A stretch of 64,000 nucleotides of DNA, taken from contig NZ_LT963430.1 of assembly GCF_900199405.1 (NCBI RefSeq), forward strand, positions 3,357,674-3,421,673, given 5' to 3'. The DNA is from Beduinella massiliensis. Lineage in GTDB: Bacteria > Bacillota > Clostridia > Christensenellales > Aristaeellaceae. The translations under genes were made by a program, and so were the position numbers. This document shows, in pieces, positions 24,826 to 34,699 of the stretch (positions are counted from its first letter, which is position 1; every line of letters begins with the position of its first letter). The notes under the pieces were generated by a model. It had not been told where the DNA came from. It made no database searches and saw only the letters and a program-made list of their open reading frames with translations.

Positions 24826-25740
24826 TTACGCCTTAATCGCCCCCACCATCACGCCTTTGACAAAGTGCTTTTGAAGAAAAGGGAACACGCACATGACGGG
24901 CAGCATCGTCACGACGACCGCAGAAGATTTCAGGCCCATCGAAAACTTTTGCGCGTCGATGAGCGCGTCCGCGCTCGCATACGAATCCAGCACCTGCGAC
25001 TCGATGACGATGGCCCGAAGCACGAGCTGCAGCGGCTGCAGGCCGGAGCGCTGGATAAAGATCATGGCGTTGTACCATTCATTCCAACGGTCCACCGCGT
25101 AAAAGAGCGTGATGGTCGCCATGATGGGCAGGGAAAGCGGCAGCACGATGGAGATCAGGGTACGCCACTCGCCCGCGCCGTCCAGCTTGGCGGATTCCAT
25201 GAGCGACTCCGGCAGCGTGGAAAAATAATTGCGCATGATGATCATGTAAAACGTGTTGATGCCGTAAGCCAGCACGACGGACCAAACCGTGTTGGTCAAT
25301 TTCATCTGCTTCATGATGAGGTACATGGGGATGATGCCGCCGTTGAAGATCATCGTGAAGAGCACCATCATGAAAAGCAGCCTTCTGCCCGGGTAGTTTC
25401 CCCGGCTGGTGCCGTACGCAAAGCTGGTCGTGAGCAGCAGGTTCAGCGGCAGGCCGCACGCGAGGATCAACAGCGTATTGCGGTAGCCCGTAAAAATTCT
25501 GCCGTCTTCAAACAGATCCGCGTAATTTTTGAGCGTCACGTTCTGCGGAAACAGAAGAACCGGATGATCCAGGTAAGCCTTCTGCGGCGTCAGGGAAATG
25601 ACGACGACGTTGTACACCGGCACGATAATCAAAAGCGCCCAGAGCGTGACGACGATCAGCAGCACGACGTCGAGCGCTTCCATGCGCTCCCGTCTTCCCG
25701 CTGCCGCTTGATGACCCTTCAATCTGCATTCCTCCTTCAT
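24826..25740 (-). CDS. Sugar ABC transporter permease, YtcP-type (importer 1)
   Basis: 304 residues, about six membrane helices. The cytoplasmic coupling loop EAxxxDGA-x(9)-P is present as ESAKLDGAGEWRTLISIVLP (about 183-202). The C-terminus ends in the family's VKGVMVGAIKA signature. It overlaps the upstream permease gene by 4 bp (ATGA), so both permeases are made together and form the heterodimeric channel. Confidence 0.93.
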   Translation of the reverse strand: MKEECRLKGHQAAAGRRERMEALDVVLLIVVTLWALLIIVPVYNVVVISLTPQKAYLDHPVLLFPQNVTLKNYADLFEDGRIFTGYRNTLLILACGLPLNLLLTTSFAYGTSRGNYPGRRLLFMMVLFTMIFNGGIIPMYLIMKQMKLTNTVWSVVLAYGINTFYMIIMRNYFSTLPESLMESAKLDGAGEWRTLISIVLPLSLPIMATITLFYAVDRWNEWYNAMIFIQRSGLQPLQLVLRAIVIESQVLDSYASADALIDAQKFSMGLKSSAVVVTMLPVMCVFPFLQKHFVKGVMVGAIKA

Positions 25741-26684
25741 GCGAACAAACCGCTCCCGCCCATGAGCTTCGCGCCCCTGTCCGCGAGCACCAGCAGCGCC
25801 ATGTTGATGACCGACCGGAACAGGCTGACGGCCATTGAAAAGCCAAAGTCGGGCGGCGCCTGGAACGTGATGCGATAGATGAACATATCCAGCGTTTCCG
25901 CCACGTCCCGAACGGCGACGTTAGAGAGGTTAAAGATCTGGTCGAAGCCCGCGGACATGAGATTGCCGGTCTGCAGGATGAACATCACGATGACGGTGGG
26001 CAGGATGTTCGGCAGGGTGATATGCGCGACGCGCTGCAGGCGCGAAGCCCCGTCGATTTCCGCCGCCTCGTACTGGTCCACGTCGATGCCGCTGATGGCG
26101 GCCAGATAGATGATCGCGCTCCACCCCGCGCCCTTCCAGATCGCCGTGATGTAGAGCATCGGTTGGAAGGTCGCGGTATTGCCCAGAAAATGAAACGCCT
26201 CGCCCCCGCAGTTTTTGAGGATGCTGTTGACGAGCCCCTCCGCCGACAGGAAATTGATCAGCACGCTGGAGACGATGATCCACGACAGAAAGTGCGGAAA
26301 CGTGAAGACGGTTTGAAGCACCTTTTTGTACCGGCCCACGCGAAGCTCGTTGAGCATGAGCGAGAGGAACACGGGTATCGGAAATTCAAAGATCAGGCGC
26401 CCCAGGTTGATGTAAAGCGTCCGCCAGACGGACCTCCAGAAGGCCGCATCCCGAAAGACGTAATGGTAATTTTGCATGCCGACCCAGGGGCTCCCCCAGA
26501 TCCCCAGGTTCGCGCGGTAGGTCTTGAACGCCAGGGACAGCCCGCCCATCGGCCCATAGGCGAAGAGCAGATACCAGATCAGCCCGGGAAGGACGAGCGT
26601 ATACACCATGCGATTCTTGTAGACCTCCGCACCAAGGCGTCGTAGCCCCCGCGGTCCGTGTGCCGTAGCTGCCGTTCGATTCAT
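25737..26684 (-). CDS. Sugar ABC transporter permease, LplB-type (importer 1)
   Basis: 315 residues. It starts with a basic N-terminus and then the family's YGPMGGLSLAFKTY-type segment and GSPWVGMQNY; the coupling loop is EAAEIDGASRLQRVAHITLP. First gene of the importer operon, transcribed away from the histidine kinase gene with a 178-bp divergent region between them. Confidence 0.93.
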   Translation of the reverse strand: MNRTAATAHGPRGLRRLGAEVYKNRMVYTLVLPGLIWYLLFAYGPMGGLSLAFKTYRANLGIWGSPWVGMQNYHYVFRDAAFWRSVWRTLYINLGRLIFEFPIPVFLSLMLNELRVGRYKKVLQTVFTFPHFLSWIIVSSVLINFLSAEGLVNSILKNCGGEAFHFLGNTATFQPMLYITAIWKGAGWSAIIYLAAISGIDVDQYEAAEIDGASRLQRVAHITLPNILPTVIVMFILQTGNLMSAGFDQIFNLSNVAVRDVAETLDMFIYRITFQAPPDFGFSMAVSLFRSVINMALLVLADRGAKLMGGSGLFA

Positions 26685-26746
26685 CGTGCATCCCCCGCTT
26701 TTTGATGTGCAACTGTATTTTACGTTTCTTACAATCCAAAAGACAG

Positions 26747-26779
26747 GGAGGATCGTAGCGTTTTATCGCACGATCCTCC
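26747..26779. promoter_or_regulatory. Long inverted repeat in the divergent promoter region
   Basis: GGAGGATCGT (26747-26756) pairs with ACGATCCTCC (26770-26779), and an inner GCG/CGC extends the stem. Located between the importer 1 operon and its kinase/regulator genes, it could be the response-regulator site or a leader hairpin. Confidence 0.5.
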
Positions 26780-26862
26780 ACATTTCGTCCAATTTGCTTT
26801 TCACTTTTTCCACAAAGATATACAATGGATATCGACAAGAAGCCCGACGGAGGTGTCCTGCC

Positions 26863-28593
26863 TTGAAAACGAAGTTGCCTTCGCTGCGCAAAAGCCTTCA
26901 ATGTACCGCGCTTGCGCTCGCGTTGAGCACGCTGTCTGTCGTGGGGCTCTGCCTGCTCTCGTACGACCAGGCCATCGACGCCTACGCGAGCCATTCCTTT
27001 GCGACGCTGGCCTACAGCATGGAAACGCAGGTCAGTCTGGCGGTCGAAACCCTGGAAACCACGGCCAAGGCCGCCGCGTACGCGCCGCAGGTGCAGACGG
27101 TGCTCTTCACGCAGGTGCCCAGCGACTATCTGCGTGCCCGCTCCGACGCAGACCAGGTGATCAACCTGCTGCGCGACGGAAACGTCTATGCGGATTTCAT
27201 CTATCTGCTCTGCACCTCCGACAGGCAGGGCTACGTGCTTTCAGGCGCCAAGTCCGTCTGCCGCCCGTGGCTGAAAGCGTACCTGGAGGAGGGGGCTTTG
27301 GAGCGCGAGCCCTTCTTCAGCCCCGTCTTCTTCAACAGCGCCACCGGCGAAGCGCGTCCCTATTTTTTATATGTCATGCCGGTATCGGACATCCGTCCGG
27401 GCAAGGTCGGCTCCAGGCCCGAAGCGCTATGCGCGGTCGCCTGTGATCTGCGCGGAATGCTGCAAACCCTGCAGGGGAATTCAGCACAGGGAAGCACGGT
27501 ATGCCTCCTTTCGGAGGGGAGCCTGATCGCCTCCGGACGCGACCTGACGGAAAGCGAGCGCGCGCTCGTGCTGTCGAGCGACACGGGATTACGCGGGCAG
27601 TCGTTCCTCTATCGCGTCACGTCCCCGCGCCTGCCCTGGACGCTCGTGTTCCTGACCCCGCGCGCCGCGCTCTCCGGCAGCGCCCCACGCCTGCGAAACA
27701 TCGCGGTGATGCTCCTGCTCGGCGAAATGGCCGTCCTGCTCACGCTCTTCCTGCTCCTTTTCTGCTCTGTGGCGCGTCCGCTGCGCCGCCTTGTTTCCGA
27801 CGTGCAGGCGATTCGCCACACGCAGTACACGCGCGTGCGCCCCGCCAAAATGGAGGAATTCGTCACCCTTTCCGACGCCATCAACCGCATGCTGGCCGAG
27901 ATTGAAGATGCGAACCAAAACGAGAGCGAGGCACGGGAGAGGCTCTACGCCGCGCAGGAGGAGCAGACGCGCGCCAAGCTCTACGCCTACCGCACGCAGA
28001 TCAACCCGCACTTTCTCTTTAACGCGCTGGAATGCATTCGTTCTCTCGCGCAGCGGCACGGCGTGCCCGAGATCGAGGAGCAGGTGCGCGGCCTGTCCCG
28101 GAGCTACCGGTACCTGCTCAGCGCGGATATGGTCGTCACCCTCGCCGAAGAGCTCCGCAGCGTGGAGGGGTATTTCAACGTCCTGCGGCCGCAGTACGCC
28201 GAGCCGCTGACCCTCAAAGTCCGGGCCAGTAAAGAGGCGAAGGAAGCGAAGGTGCTCTCCATGACGCTGCAGCCGCTGGTCGAAAACGCCCTTCTGCACG
28301 GGCTGTCGGGGCTGAACCGTCCCGGCGTAATTCTGATCGCGGCGGAGATCGATCCCGACCGTCGCCTCTCGCTGCGCGTCGCGGACAACGGGCACGGCAT
28401 CTCCGAAGATCGGCTCAAAGAAATCTACCGTCTATGCAAGGATGACCGCGCGTTGGAGCAGGGGGAGCACATCGGCCTGGGAAACATCACGCGGCGGCTT
28501 CGCCTCTTCTTCGGTCCGGCCTTCTCCTTTGACCTCGCCTCCTCACCGGGGCACTATACTTGCATCCACCTTCGCATTCCCTGCGACATCTGA
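26863..28593 (+). CDS. YesM-like sensor histidine kinase
   Basis: 576 residues from a TTG start at 26863 (GGAGGTG 7 bases upstream); the frame extends upstream but without a start signal. Membrane helices at about 13-33 and 279-301 bracket an extracellular sensor; a HAMP linker follows, then the His_kinase domain with INPHFLFN, phospho-acceptor His383, and an ATPase domain with the N-box near Asn475 and DNGHGIS near 508. It should sense extracellular sugar and phosphorylate the response regulator encoded 18 bp downstream, thereby controlling importer 1. Confidence 0.93.
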   Translation: MKTKLPSLRKSLQCTALALALSTLSVVGLCLLSYDQAIDAYASHSFATLAYSMETQVSLAVETLETTAKAAAYAPQVQTVLFTQVPSDYLRARSDADQVINLLRDGNVYADFIYLLCTSDRQGYVLSGAKSVCRPWLKAYLEEGALEREPFFSPVFFNSATGEARPYFLYVMPVSDIRPGKVGSRPEALCAVACDLRGMLQTLQGNSAQGSTVCLLSEGSLIASGRDLTESERALVLSSDTGLRGQSFLYRVTSPRLPWTLVFLTPRAALSGSAPRLRNIAVMLLLGEMAVLLTLFLLLFCSVARPLRRLVSDVQAIRHTQYTRVRPAKMEEFVTLSDAINRMLAEIEDANQNESEARERLYAAQEEQTRAKLYAYRTQINPHFLFNALECIRSLAQRHGVPEIEEQVRGLSRSYRYLLSADMVVTLAEELRSVEGYFNVLRPQYAEPLTLKVRASKEAKEAKVLSMTLQPLVENALLHGLSGLNRPGVILIAAEIDPDRRLSLRVADNGHGISEDRLKEIYRLCKDDRALEQGEHIGLGNITRRLRLFFGPAFSFDLASSPGHYTCIHLRIPCDI

Positions 28594-28611
28594 AAGGAGG
28601 CGGCAGGCGCC

Positions 28612-29643
28612 ATGATCCGAGTGGTGCTCGTAGACGACCAGGAGCTCGCGCTTCAAGGGCTCAGCGGCCTCATTCCCTGGGAAGAAGCCGGTTTTACGAT
28701 CGTCGGACGGTTTACCTCCGCGCGCGAAGCCTTTAGCTTTATTCGTGCGGAACGGCCGGACGTGGTCATGACCGACATCCGGATGCCGGAAATGAGCGGG
28801 CTTGAACTGATCGAAGCGCTGAATGCCGCCGGGCAAAAGCCCGAGATCGTATTCATCAGCTCCTACCGCGATTTTGACGCGGCAAAGGAGGCGATCCGGC
28901 TGGGGGTGAGCCGCTATATCGTCAAGCCCTTTGAAGAGGACGAGGTGTTGGCCACGCTGGCTGAACTGCGCCAGCGCCTGAGCCGCCAGGAGCTGCCCTG
29001 CGTAGATCCGCTTGAACCGCTCAGCTATCGGGCCAATCCTGCCTTCTCGCGCCTTTGCAGCCAGGTGTCCCTTCATGCCCGCTGCTTTCTTCTCCTTTCG
29101 GAATACGCCTTTCGGCCGGCTGAGGCTCCAAACACGTGCGCCGGCGCGCTCCGCGTCCACGGGTACGTCAGCGCGTGGCTGATCGCACAGAAAAAGGGCA
29201 TCCCGTCCGTTCCCGCGCATGCCGGGCTCAGCCGCGTGCATCGGGATTTCCGCGATTTCGGCGCATTTTTATCGGAAGCCGAGCTCTCTCTGCGCGGATG
29301 CTTTGCCTTCAGCGAACACGAGCAGGCCGCGGACATCCAGCAGTATCTTTGCGAGCGTCTTTTGGACAATCCCTCGCTCGACGAGCTCGCCGGCCATTTT
29401 TACCTGTCCCGCACGCGCCTGTGCGCCCTGTTTCGCAGCCATACCGGCTATTCGCCCGCCTCCTTTTTGCAGCACGTGCGCCTGCACCTCAGCCGGTGGC
29501 GCCTGCTGCACACCGACATGCGCATCCGCGAGGTCGCGGAATCCGTCGGATATTGGGATACCAGCTATTTCGGCCGCCTGTACAAGCGGGAATTTGCCAT
29601 GACGCCGGAAGAATGCCGCCTGCGGCGCGATCTTCTGCTGTAG
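28612..29643 (+). CDS. YesN-like AraC-type response regulator
   Basis: 343 residues. Receiver domain at about 1-120 with acidic Asp9-Asp10, phospho-acceptor Asp55 (VMTDIRMP) and Lys105 (IVKPF). An AraC DNA-binding domain occupies the last 100 residues ([21 protein letters not shown], then [22 protein letters not shown]). The middle is shorter than in many YesN proteins. It forms the two-component pair with the preceding kinase. A terminator follows the stop by about 50 bp. Confidence 0.94.
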   Translation: MIRVVLVDDQELALQGLSGLIPWEEAGFTIVGRFTSAREAFSFIRAERPDVVMTDIRMPEMSGLELIEALNAAGQKPEIVFISSYRDFDAAKEAIRLGVSRYIVKPFEEDEVLATLAELRQRLSRQELPCVDPLEPLSYRANPAFSRLCSQVSLHARCFLLLSEYAFRPAEAPNTCAGALRVHGYVSAWLIAQKKGIPSVPAHAGLSRVHRDFRDFGAFLSEAELSLRGCFAFSEHEQAADIQQYLCERLLDNPSLDELAGHFYLSRTRLCALFRSHTGYSPASFLQHVRLHLSRWRLLHTDMRIREVAESVGYWDTSYFGRLYKREFAMTPEECRLRRDLLL

Positions 29644-29693
29644 GCCCCTGCGTACTCGCCGCACCCCGTCTCCTGTTTTCCCCACCCTCTCTT

Positions 29694-29717
29694 GGGCGGC
29701 TTTTGCCGTCCTTTTTT
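29694..29717 (+). terminator. Intrinsic terminator after the response regulator
   Basis: Stem GGGCGGC (29694-29700) / GCCGTCC (29705-29711) with one G-T pair and a TTTT loop, followed by six T. Confidence 0.85.
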
Positions 29718-29750
29718 GACGCAAAGTCCGCCTCTTTTCGCGCATTTTTA

Positions 29751-29764
29751 CGAACGGGCGTTCT
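29751..29764 (+). promoter_or_regulatory. SOS (LexA/DinR) box of uvrB
   Basis: CGAACGGGCGTTCT matches the Gram-positive LexA consensus CGAAC-N4-GTTCG at all but the last base. It overlaps the -35 region of the uvrB promoter, so LexA binding would block transcription. Confidence 0.8.
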
Positions 29765-29789
29765 AATTTTCCGGAATATGTGGTATAAT
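29761..29789 (+). promoter_or_regulatory. Promoter of uvrB
   Basis: Extended -10 TGGTATAAT ending at 29789, with a weak -35 TTCTAA (29761-29766) at 17-bp spacing. It overlaps the SOS box. Confidence 0.65.
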
Positions 29790-29867
29790 AAACGTTCAGG
29801 CAGCCATGCCGTCGCATTCCCCATCCACTATCAACGGCGATCCAGCCGATTTAAGGGAGTTGAAACC

Positions 29868-31898
29868 ATGGACGGACGTTTTGTCCTCAAGTCCCCCTTT
29901 AAACCGCAGGGCGATCAACCGCAGGCCATCGAGGCGCTCGCGCGCGGCATCGAAAATGGCGATCCGGGGCAGGTGCTGCTGGGCGTCACCGGCTCGGGCA
30001 AGACGTTCACGATGGCGTCCGTCATCGAGCGCGTGCAGCGCCCCACGCTCGTCATCGCCCACAACAAGACCCTCGCCGCGCAGCTTTGCGCGGAGTTTCG
30101 CGAGTTCTTCCCCGACAGCGCGGTGGAGTACTTCGTCAGCTACTACGACTACTACCAGCCGGAGGCGTACATCGCCTCGACGGATACCTACATCGAAAAG
30201 GACGCCTCGATCAACGACGAAATCGAGCGCCTGCGCCACAGCGCCACGGCCGCCCTGCGGGAGCGCAGGGACGTCATCGTCGTGGCCTCCGTCTCCTGCA
30301 TCTACTCCATGGGCGACCCCAGCGAGTACGAGGGCATGATGGTCTCCCTGCGCCCCGGCATGGAGATGCACCGCGAGGCGCTGCTGCGAAGCCTCGTCGA
30401 TATTCAATACACGCGCAACGATATGGAGTTTGACCGCGGAACTTTCCGCGTTCGCGGCGATGTTGTGGAGATTATCCCCGCGAACAGCAGCGATAAAGCC
30501 ATTCGAGTGGAGTTCTTCGGCGACGAGATCGATCGCATCTCGCAGGTGGACGTCGTCAGCGGCCACGTCGAAATGGTGCTCGACCACGCGGTGGTCTTCC
30601 CCGCGACGCACTATGCCACCCCGCGCGATGCGATCGACCAGGCGATCGCGAACATCGAGCAGGATTTGGCGTCCCGCGTAAAGGAGCTCAAGGAGGACGA
30701 CCGCCTGCTCGAGGCCCAGCGCCTCTCGCAGCGCACGAATTACGACATCGAGATGCTGCGTGAGATCGGCTTTTGCACGGGCATCGAGAACTATTCGCGC
30801 TACTTCGACGGCCGCAAGCCCGGCGACGCGCCCTACACGCTGCTGGACTACTTCCCCAAGGGGTTCATCTGCTTCATCGATGAATCCCACGTGACGATTC
30901 CCCAGATCCGCGCGATGTTCAACGGCGACCGCGCGCGCAAGACCTCGCTGGTGGAATACGGCTTTCGCCTGCCCTCCGCGTTTGACAACCGCCCGCTGCA
31001 GTTTTCCGAGTTTGAGGCGCGCATCGGCCAGACGGTCTTCGTCAGCGCCACGCCTTCGCAGTACGAGCTGGAACGCTCCTCGCAGGTGGTGGAGCAGATC
31101 ATCCGCCCGACGGGCCTGCTCGACCCGGAAATCATCGTGCGCCCGGCGCAGGGGCAGGTGGACGACCTGCTCTCGGAGGTGCGCCTCGTCACGGAGAAGG
31201 GCTTTCGCGTCTTGGTGACGACGCTCACCAAGAAGATGGCGGAAAGCCTGACGAGCTACCTGCAGGAGATGGGCGTCCGCGTGCGCTACCTGCATTCGGA
31301 CATTCAGACCATGGAACGCCAGGAGATCCTCCGCGCCCTGCGCCTGGGCGAGTTCGACGTGCTGGTGGGCATCAACCTGCTGCGCGAGGGGCTAGACATC
31401 CCGGAGGTCGCGCTGGTCGCGATCCTCGACGCGGACAAGGAAGGATTCCTGCGCTCGGAGGTCTCGCTCGTGCAGACCATCGGCCGCGCGGCGCGCAACG
31501 TGGACGGCCGCGTCATCATGTACGCGGACGTCATGACCGACAGCATGAACGCCGCGATCTTCGAGACGAACCGCCGCCGCCAGCTTCAAATGGCCTTCAA
31601 CGAAGCGCACGGCATCACGCCGCAATCCGTCAGCAAGGCGGTGCGCGAGCTGCTGGAGATTGGCCACGCGCCCGGCGAGAAGAAGAAGGGGCGCCTGCGC
31701 GAGCAGCCGCTCACCGACGAGGAGCAGCGCCGCATGGAGGAGCACGTCGAGGAGCAGATGCTGCAGGCCGCGGCCAACCTCGACTTCGAGCTCGCCGCCA
31801 AGCTGCGCGACCGGCTGTTCGAGCTGCGCGGCGAGGAAGCGCCCGTGCAGAAGGAGCAGGTAAGAAGCCGCCAGCGCTCGCGCAGAAGGAGCAGGTAA
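29868..31898 (+). CDS. uvrB: Excinuclease ABC subunit UvrB
   Basis: 676 residues (typical 660-680). Walker A GVTGSGKT (39-46), the [10 protein letters not shown] beta-hairpin that clamps DNA, helicase motifs through GRAARN, and the C-terminal UVR domain ([18 protein letters not shown]) that binds UvrC/UvrA. UvrB verifies damage handed over by UvrA in nucleotide excision repair. ATG 29868 has AAGGGAG upstream; the frame continues upstream to 29136 only as a shadow of the response-regulator gene. Unlike many Firmicutes, uvrA is not adjacent but 7.4 kb away. Confidence 0.98.
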   Translation: MDGRFVLKSPFKPQGDQPQAIEALARGIENGDPGQVLLGVTGSGKTFTMASVIERVQRPTLVIAHNKTLAAQLCAEFREFFPDSAVEYFVSYYDYYQPEAYIASTDTYIEKDASINDEIERLRHSATAALRERRDVIVVASVSCIYSMGDPSEYEGMMVSLRPGMEMHREALLRSLVDIQYTRNDMEFDRGTFRVRGDVVEIIPANSSDKAIRVEFFGDEIDRISQVDVVSGHVEMVLDHAVVFPATHYATPRDAIDQAIANIEQDLASRVKELKEDDRLLEAQRLSQRTNYDIEMLREIGFCTGIENYSRYFDGRKPGDAPYTLLDYFPKGFICFIDESHVTIPQIRAMFNGDRARKTSLVEYGFRLPSAFDNRPLQFSEFEARIGQTVFVSATPSQYELERSSQVVEQIIRPTGLLDPEIIVRPAQGQVDDLLSEVRLVTEKGFRVLVTTLTKKMAESLTSYLQEMGVRVRYLHSDIQTMERQEILRALRLGEFDVLVGINLLREGLDIPEVALVAILDADKEGFLRSEVSLVQTIGRAARNVDGRVIMYADVMTDSMNAAIFETNRRRQLQMAFNEAHGITPQSVSKAVRELLEIGHAPGEKKKGRLREQPLTDEEQRRMEEHVEEQMLQAAANLDFELAAKLRDRLFELRGEEAPVQKEQVRSRQRSRRRSR

Positions 31899-31911
31899 TC
31901 GGGGCCCAGTC

Positions 31912-31954
31912 AAACGCGCTCCCGGCCGAAGAGCTTTCGGCCGGGAGCGCGTTT
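31912..31954. terminator. Bidirectional hairpin between uvrB and importer 2
   Basis: Perfect 19-bp stem AAACGCGCTCCCGGCCGAA / its complement ending at 31954, 5-nt loop, with A/T runs at both ends, placed between convergent genes. Confidence 0.85.
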
Positions 31955-32012
31955 AGGTTGTCGGCAATGCCGATGGCCGCGTTCATATGAATGCGCTGAC
32001 CGCGGGCATCCG

Positions 32013-33680
32013 TCAGCCGATCGTATCCGGCAGCGCAAGATAGCGCTCATAGGCCGCCTGGCACAGGGCGCAGTAGTCGCTCAGCCCGTACGATTCGAGC
32101 GTCGAAAGGTAGGCGTTCCAGTTCTCGTCCGTCAGTTCGACCTCGCCGGAGATGAACTTCGCGCGGCTGGACGTCGCGTAGGAAACGAGCTCCTGATAAT
32201 ACGCGAGGTCCGTCTGCTCCTCCTCCGTAAACGTGCACTGCAGGTCGAACACCGGACGGCTGATTGCGTAAATGCCAGCGTTCGTCCACAGCGTCGTAGA
32301 CCAGTTGTTCTTGTCGTCGCTGCCCACGACCACGTCGTCCACCAGCGGATTGATGTAGGCCGGCAGATTCATGGGCGTCTTGCTCATCCGGAAGTTGTAA
32401 TAGCTGGAATACGCGTCGGGGAACTTGCGCGTCGCGCCATAGGCGTGCTTGTTTTCGATGGAATCATAGGTGTAGCCGTAACCGTCATCGCTCTCCGCCT
32501 GCGACGGGCCGAGGCGCACGGCGAGCGACGCCTCCGTGGTCACCAGGTAATTGGCGAAACGGATCATCGCGATCGCGGTCTCTTCGGAGCACTTATCCGT
32601 GAGGGCCATACAGGCTACGTTGCGCTGATAGTTGATGCTGGTCATCGGCCAGACCGCCTCGGCGTTTTCCGGGCTGGTGAGCGCCGGGACGGCGATATAG
32701 TCCTGATAGTTCCCCAGCAGCGCCGTCAGCCCGGTCGTCGTGACGCCAACCTGCTCCGCCGACAGCTTGGACTCCATCTCCGTGGTGTCCTGCGTAAAGT
32801 AGGCGCCGTCCAGCAGGCCCTCGGTGTAAAGCCTGTGCATGAACGCCACGTAAGCGCGGTAGTTGTCCTGCGCAGGCACGAACACGTACTGCCCATCAAG
32901 AATGTCGTCGGTCATATCCGTATAGCCGAAGGCGTACAGCAGGTAGTCGTTTTTCGGCTCGCCATTGCTGTCGGTGGCCATCAGCGTGGTGGGAATCTCG
33001 TCCGCCTCGCCGTTGCCGTTCGGGTCCCCCTCCTTGAACGCCTTCAGCACGTCGTAAAGCGCCTCCGTCGTCGTGGGAACCTCCTTTCCGACGGCCTTCA
33101 GCCAGTTTTGGTTGATCGTGATACAGGCGGGGTTGGCGCTTCTTGGCGCGTAAGAGATCATCGGCAGCACGTAAATCGCGCCGTTTTCGTGCATGGTGCC
33201 TTTCACCACGTCCGGAAATGCCTCATAGAGCGCGCAAAGGTTGGGCGCGTATTCCTGGATCAGCGGCTTGAGGTCGAGCAGCTTCCCCTCATAGCCATAG
33301 GAGAGCTCGTCCGCGGCCGTGATGCCCGTGAAGAAGACCTCCGGGTAATCGCCGGACATGAACGCGAGATTCTTGCGCTCTTCCCAGACGCTGTTTTCCA
33401 CCAGCTTGAAGTCAAAGGTAATGCCGGTCAGTTCAGCGACGTACTTCGTCCACCAAATGTCGCTGAAATCCTCGGCATGGCTCGCGGTGCGCGGAAACAG
33501 GACGCTTACCGTCATCGGCGTTTCGACCAGAGGGAAGGTGATGTCCTCCTGCATAAAGACCGGGTAATCGACCGTCAGGTCGATCTGCTTGCTGTACTCG
33601 GATAAGTTGTCGTCAGCCCAGGCGCCAAACGCGCAAACGCAAAGCAACCCCGAGAGAAACAACGCCAGAAAGCGCTTCAT
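32013..33680 (-). CDS. Sugar ABC transporter solute-binding protein (importer 2)
   Basis: 555 residues. Signal peptide 1-23 (cut after AWA); no lipobox. LplA/YtcQ-like features include the SGDYPEVFFTG segment and a DPNGNGEADEIP calcium-site-like loop, common in this family. ATG 33680 has AAAGGAG upstream; the frame extends another 155 codons upstream but only as a shadow of the permease gene. Last gene of the importer 2 operon. Confidence 0.92.
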   Translation of the reverse strand: MKRFLALFLSGLLCVCAFGAWADDNLSEYSKQIDLTVDYPVFMQEDITFPLVETPMTVSVLFPRTASHAEDFSDIWWTKYVAELTGITFDFKLVENSVWEERKNLAFMSGDYPEVFFTGITAADELSYGYEGKLLDLKPLIQEYAPNLCALYEAFPDVVKGTMHENGAIYVLPMISYAPRSANPACITINQNWLKAVGKEVPTTTEALYDVLKAFKEGDPNGNGEADEIPTTLMATDSNGEPKNDYLLYAFGYTDMTDDILDGQYVFVPAQDNYRAYVAFMHRLYTEGLLDGAYFTQDTTEMESKLSAEQVGVTTTGLTALLGNYQDYIAVPALTSPENAEAVWPMTSINYQRNVACMALTDKCSEETAIAMIRFANYLVTTEASLAVRLGPSQAESDDGYGYTYDSIENKHAYGATRKFPDAYSSYYNFRMSKTPMNLPAYINPLVDDVVVGSDDKNNWSTTLWTNAGIYAISRPVFDLQCTFTEEEQTDLAYYQELVSYATSSRAKFISGEVELTDENWNAYLSTLESYGLSDYCALCQAAYERYLALPDTIG

Positions 33681-33781
33681 CACGTGAACTCCTTTCATAG
33701 TAGGTCGGTCATTCTGTTCGTCGGTGCTCCGTTGAAAATCGTCCCCCTCCTTTCCCGCCGCGTTACCAGGCCGCTTTACGA

Positions 33782-34699
33782 TCAGCCCTTGATCGACCCC
33801 ATCATGATTCCCTTCATAAAAAAGCGCTGCAGGAACGGATAAACGCAGAGCATGGGCAGCGCCGATACGACGATCAGCCCATATTTCATCGACTCGCGAA
33901 GCTGGCGCAGCCGCACCATATCCGCCAGCTCTTCGGGGTCGGAGCCCATGAAGTCCGTCGTCTCCCCCATGATGAGGATATTGCGCAGGTGAACCTGCAG
34001 GGGATATTTGGCCGGGTCGGACAGGTAGATCAGCGGGTTGAAGTAGCTGTTCCACTGCGCGACCGCCGCGTACAGCGCGATCACCGCGATCACCGGCTTG
34101 GCCAGCGGCAGCATGATCTGCACAAACAGCTTCATATTGCTGCATCCGTCGATAAAGGCCGCCTCAGAAAGGTCGCGTGGCACGGACGTGGTAAAGTAAG
34201 TGCGCACGACGATCAGGTTGGACATCGTTACCGCGCCCTCCAGGATCAGCGGCCAGAACGTATTGAGCATTCCGTAGCTCTGAACGGCCAGGTAGGTCGG
34301 AATCAGGCCCGCGTTGCAAAACATCGTGAACGCGAAATAGGCCGTCAGGAAGCCATGCCCTCGCAGCTCTTTGCGCGAAAGCACGTAGGCTGCGGGAATC
34401 GTCGTGACGAGGGTGACGGCGACGCTGCCGAGCGTGTAAAAGATCGTGTTCAGATAGCCCCGCCAGATGGGGGTGTATTCAAGAATCCGGCTGTAGCCCT
34501 CCAGGGTGAACCCGACGGGCAGCAGCCGAACCTCGCCGCGCACGACGCTCATCGGTTCGCTGACCGAGGAGGAAAGCACAAACAGGAGCGGATACAGCAC
34601 GACGATCAGGGCGGCAGCCGTCAACAGCAGCACGATGAAGTCGACGATAAAGTCATCCCCGCTTGAAAGGCGTTTCCGGGATACACGTCTAGCGTTCAC
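33782..34699 (-). CDS. Sugar ABC transporter permease, YtcP-type (importer 2)
   Basis: 305 residues, six membrane helices, coupling loop EAAFIDGCSNMKLFVQIMLP, family ending MKGIMMGSIKG. It starts within the stop of the LplB-type gene (4-bp overlap). Confidence 0.94.
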   Translation of the reverse strand: MNARRVSRKRLSSGDDFIVDFIVLLLTAAALIVVLYPLLFVLSSSVSEPMSVVRGEVRLLPVGFTLEGYSRILEYTPIWRGYLNTIFYTLGSVAVTLVTTIPAAYVLSRKELRGHGFLTAYFAFTMFCNAGLIPTYLAVQSYGMLNTFWPLILEGAVTMSNLIVVRTYFTTSVPRDLSEAAFIDGCSNMKLFVQIMLPLAKPVIAVIALYAAVAQWNSYFNPLIYLSDPAKYPLQVHLRNILIMGETTDFMGSDPEELADMVRLRQLRESMKYGLIVVSALPMLCVYPFLQRFFMKGIMMGSIKG

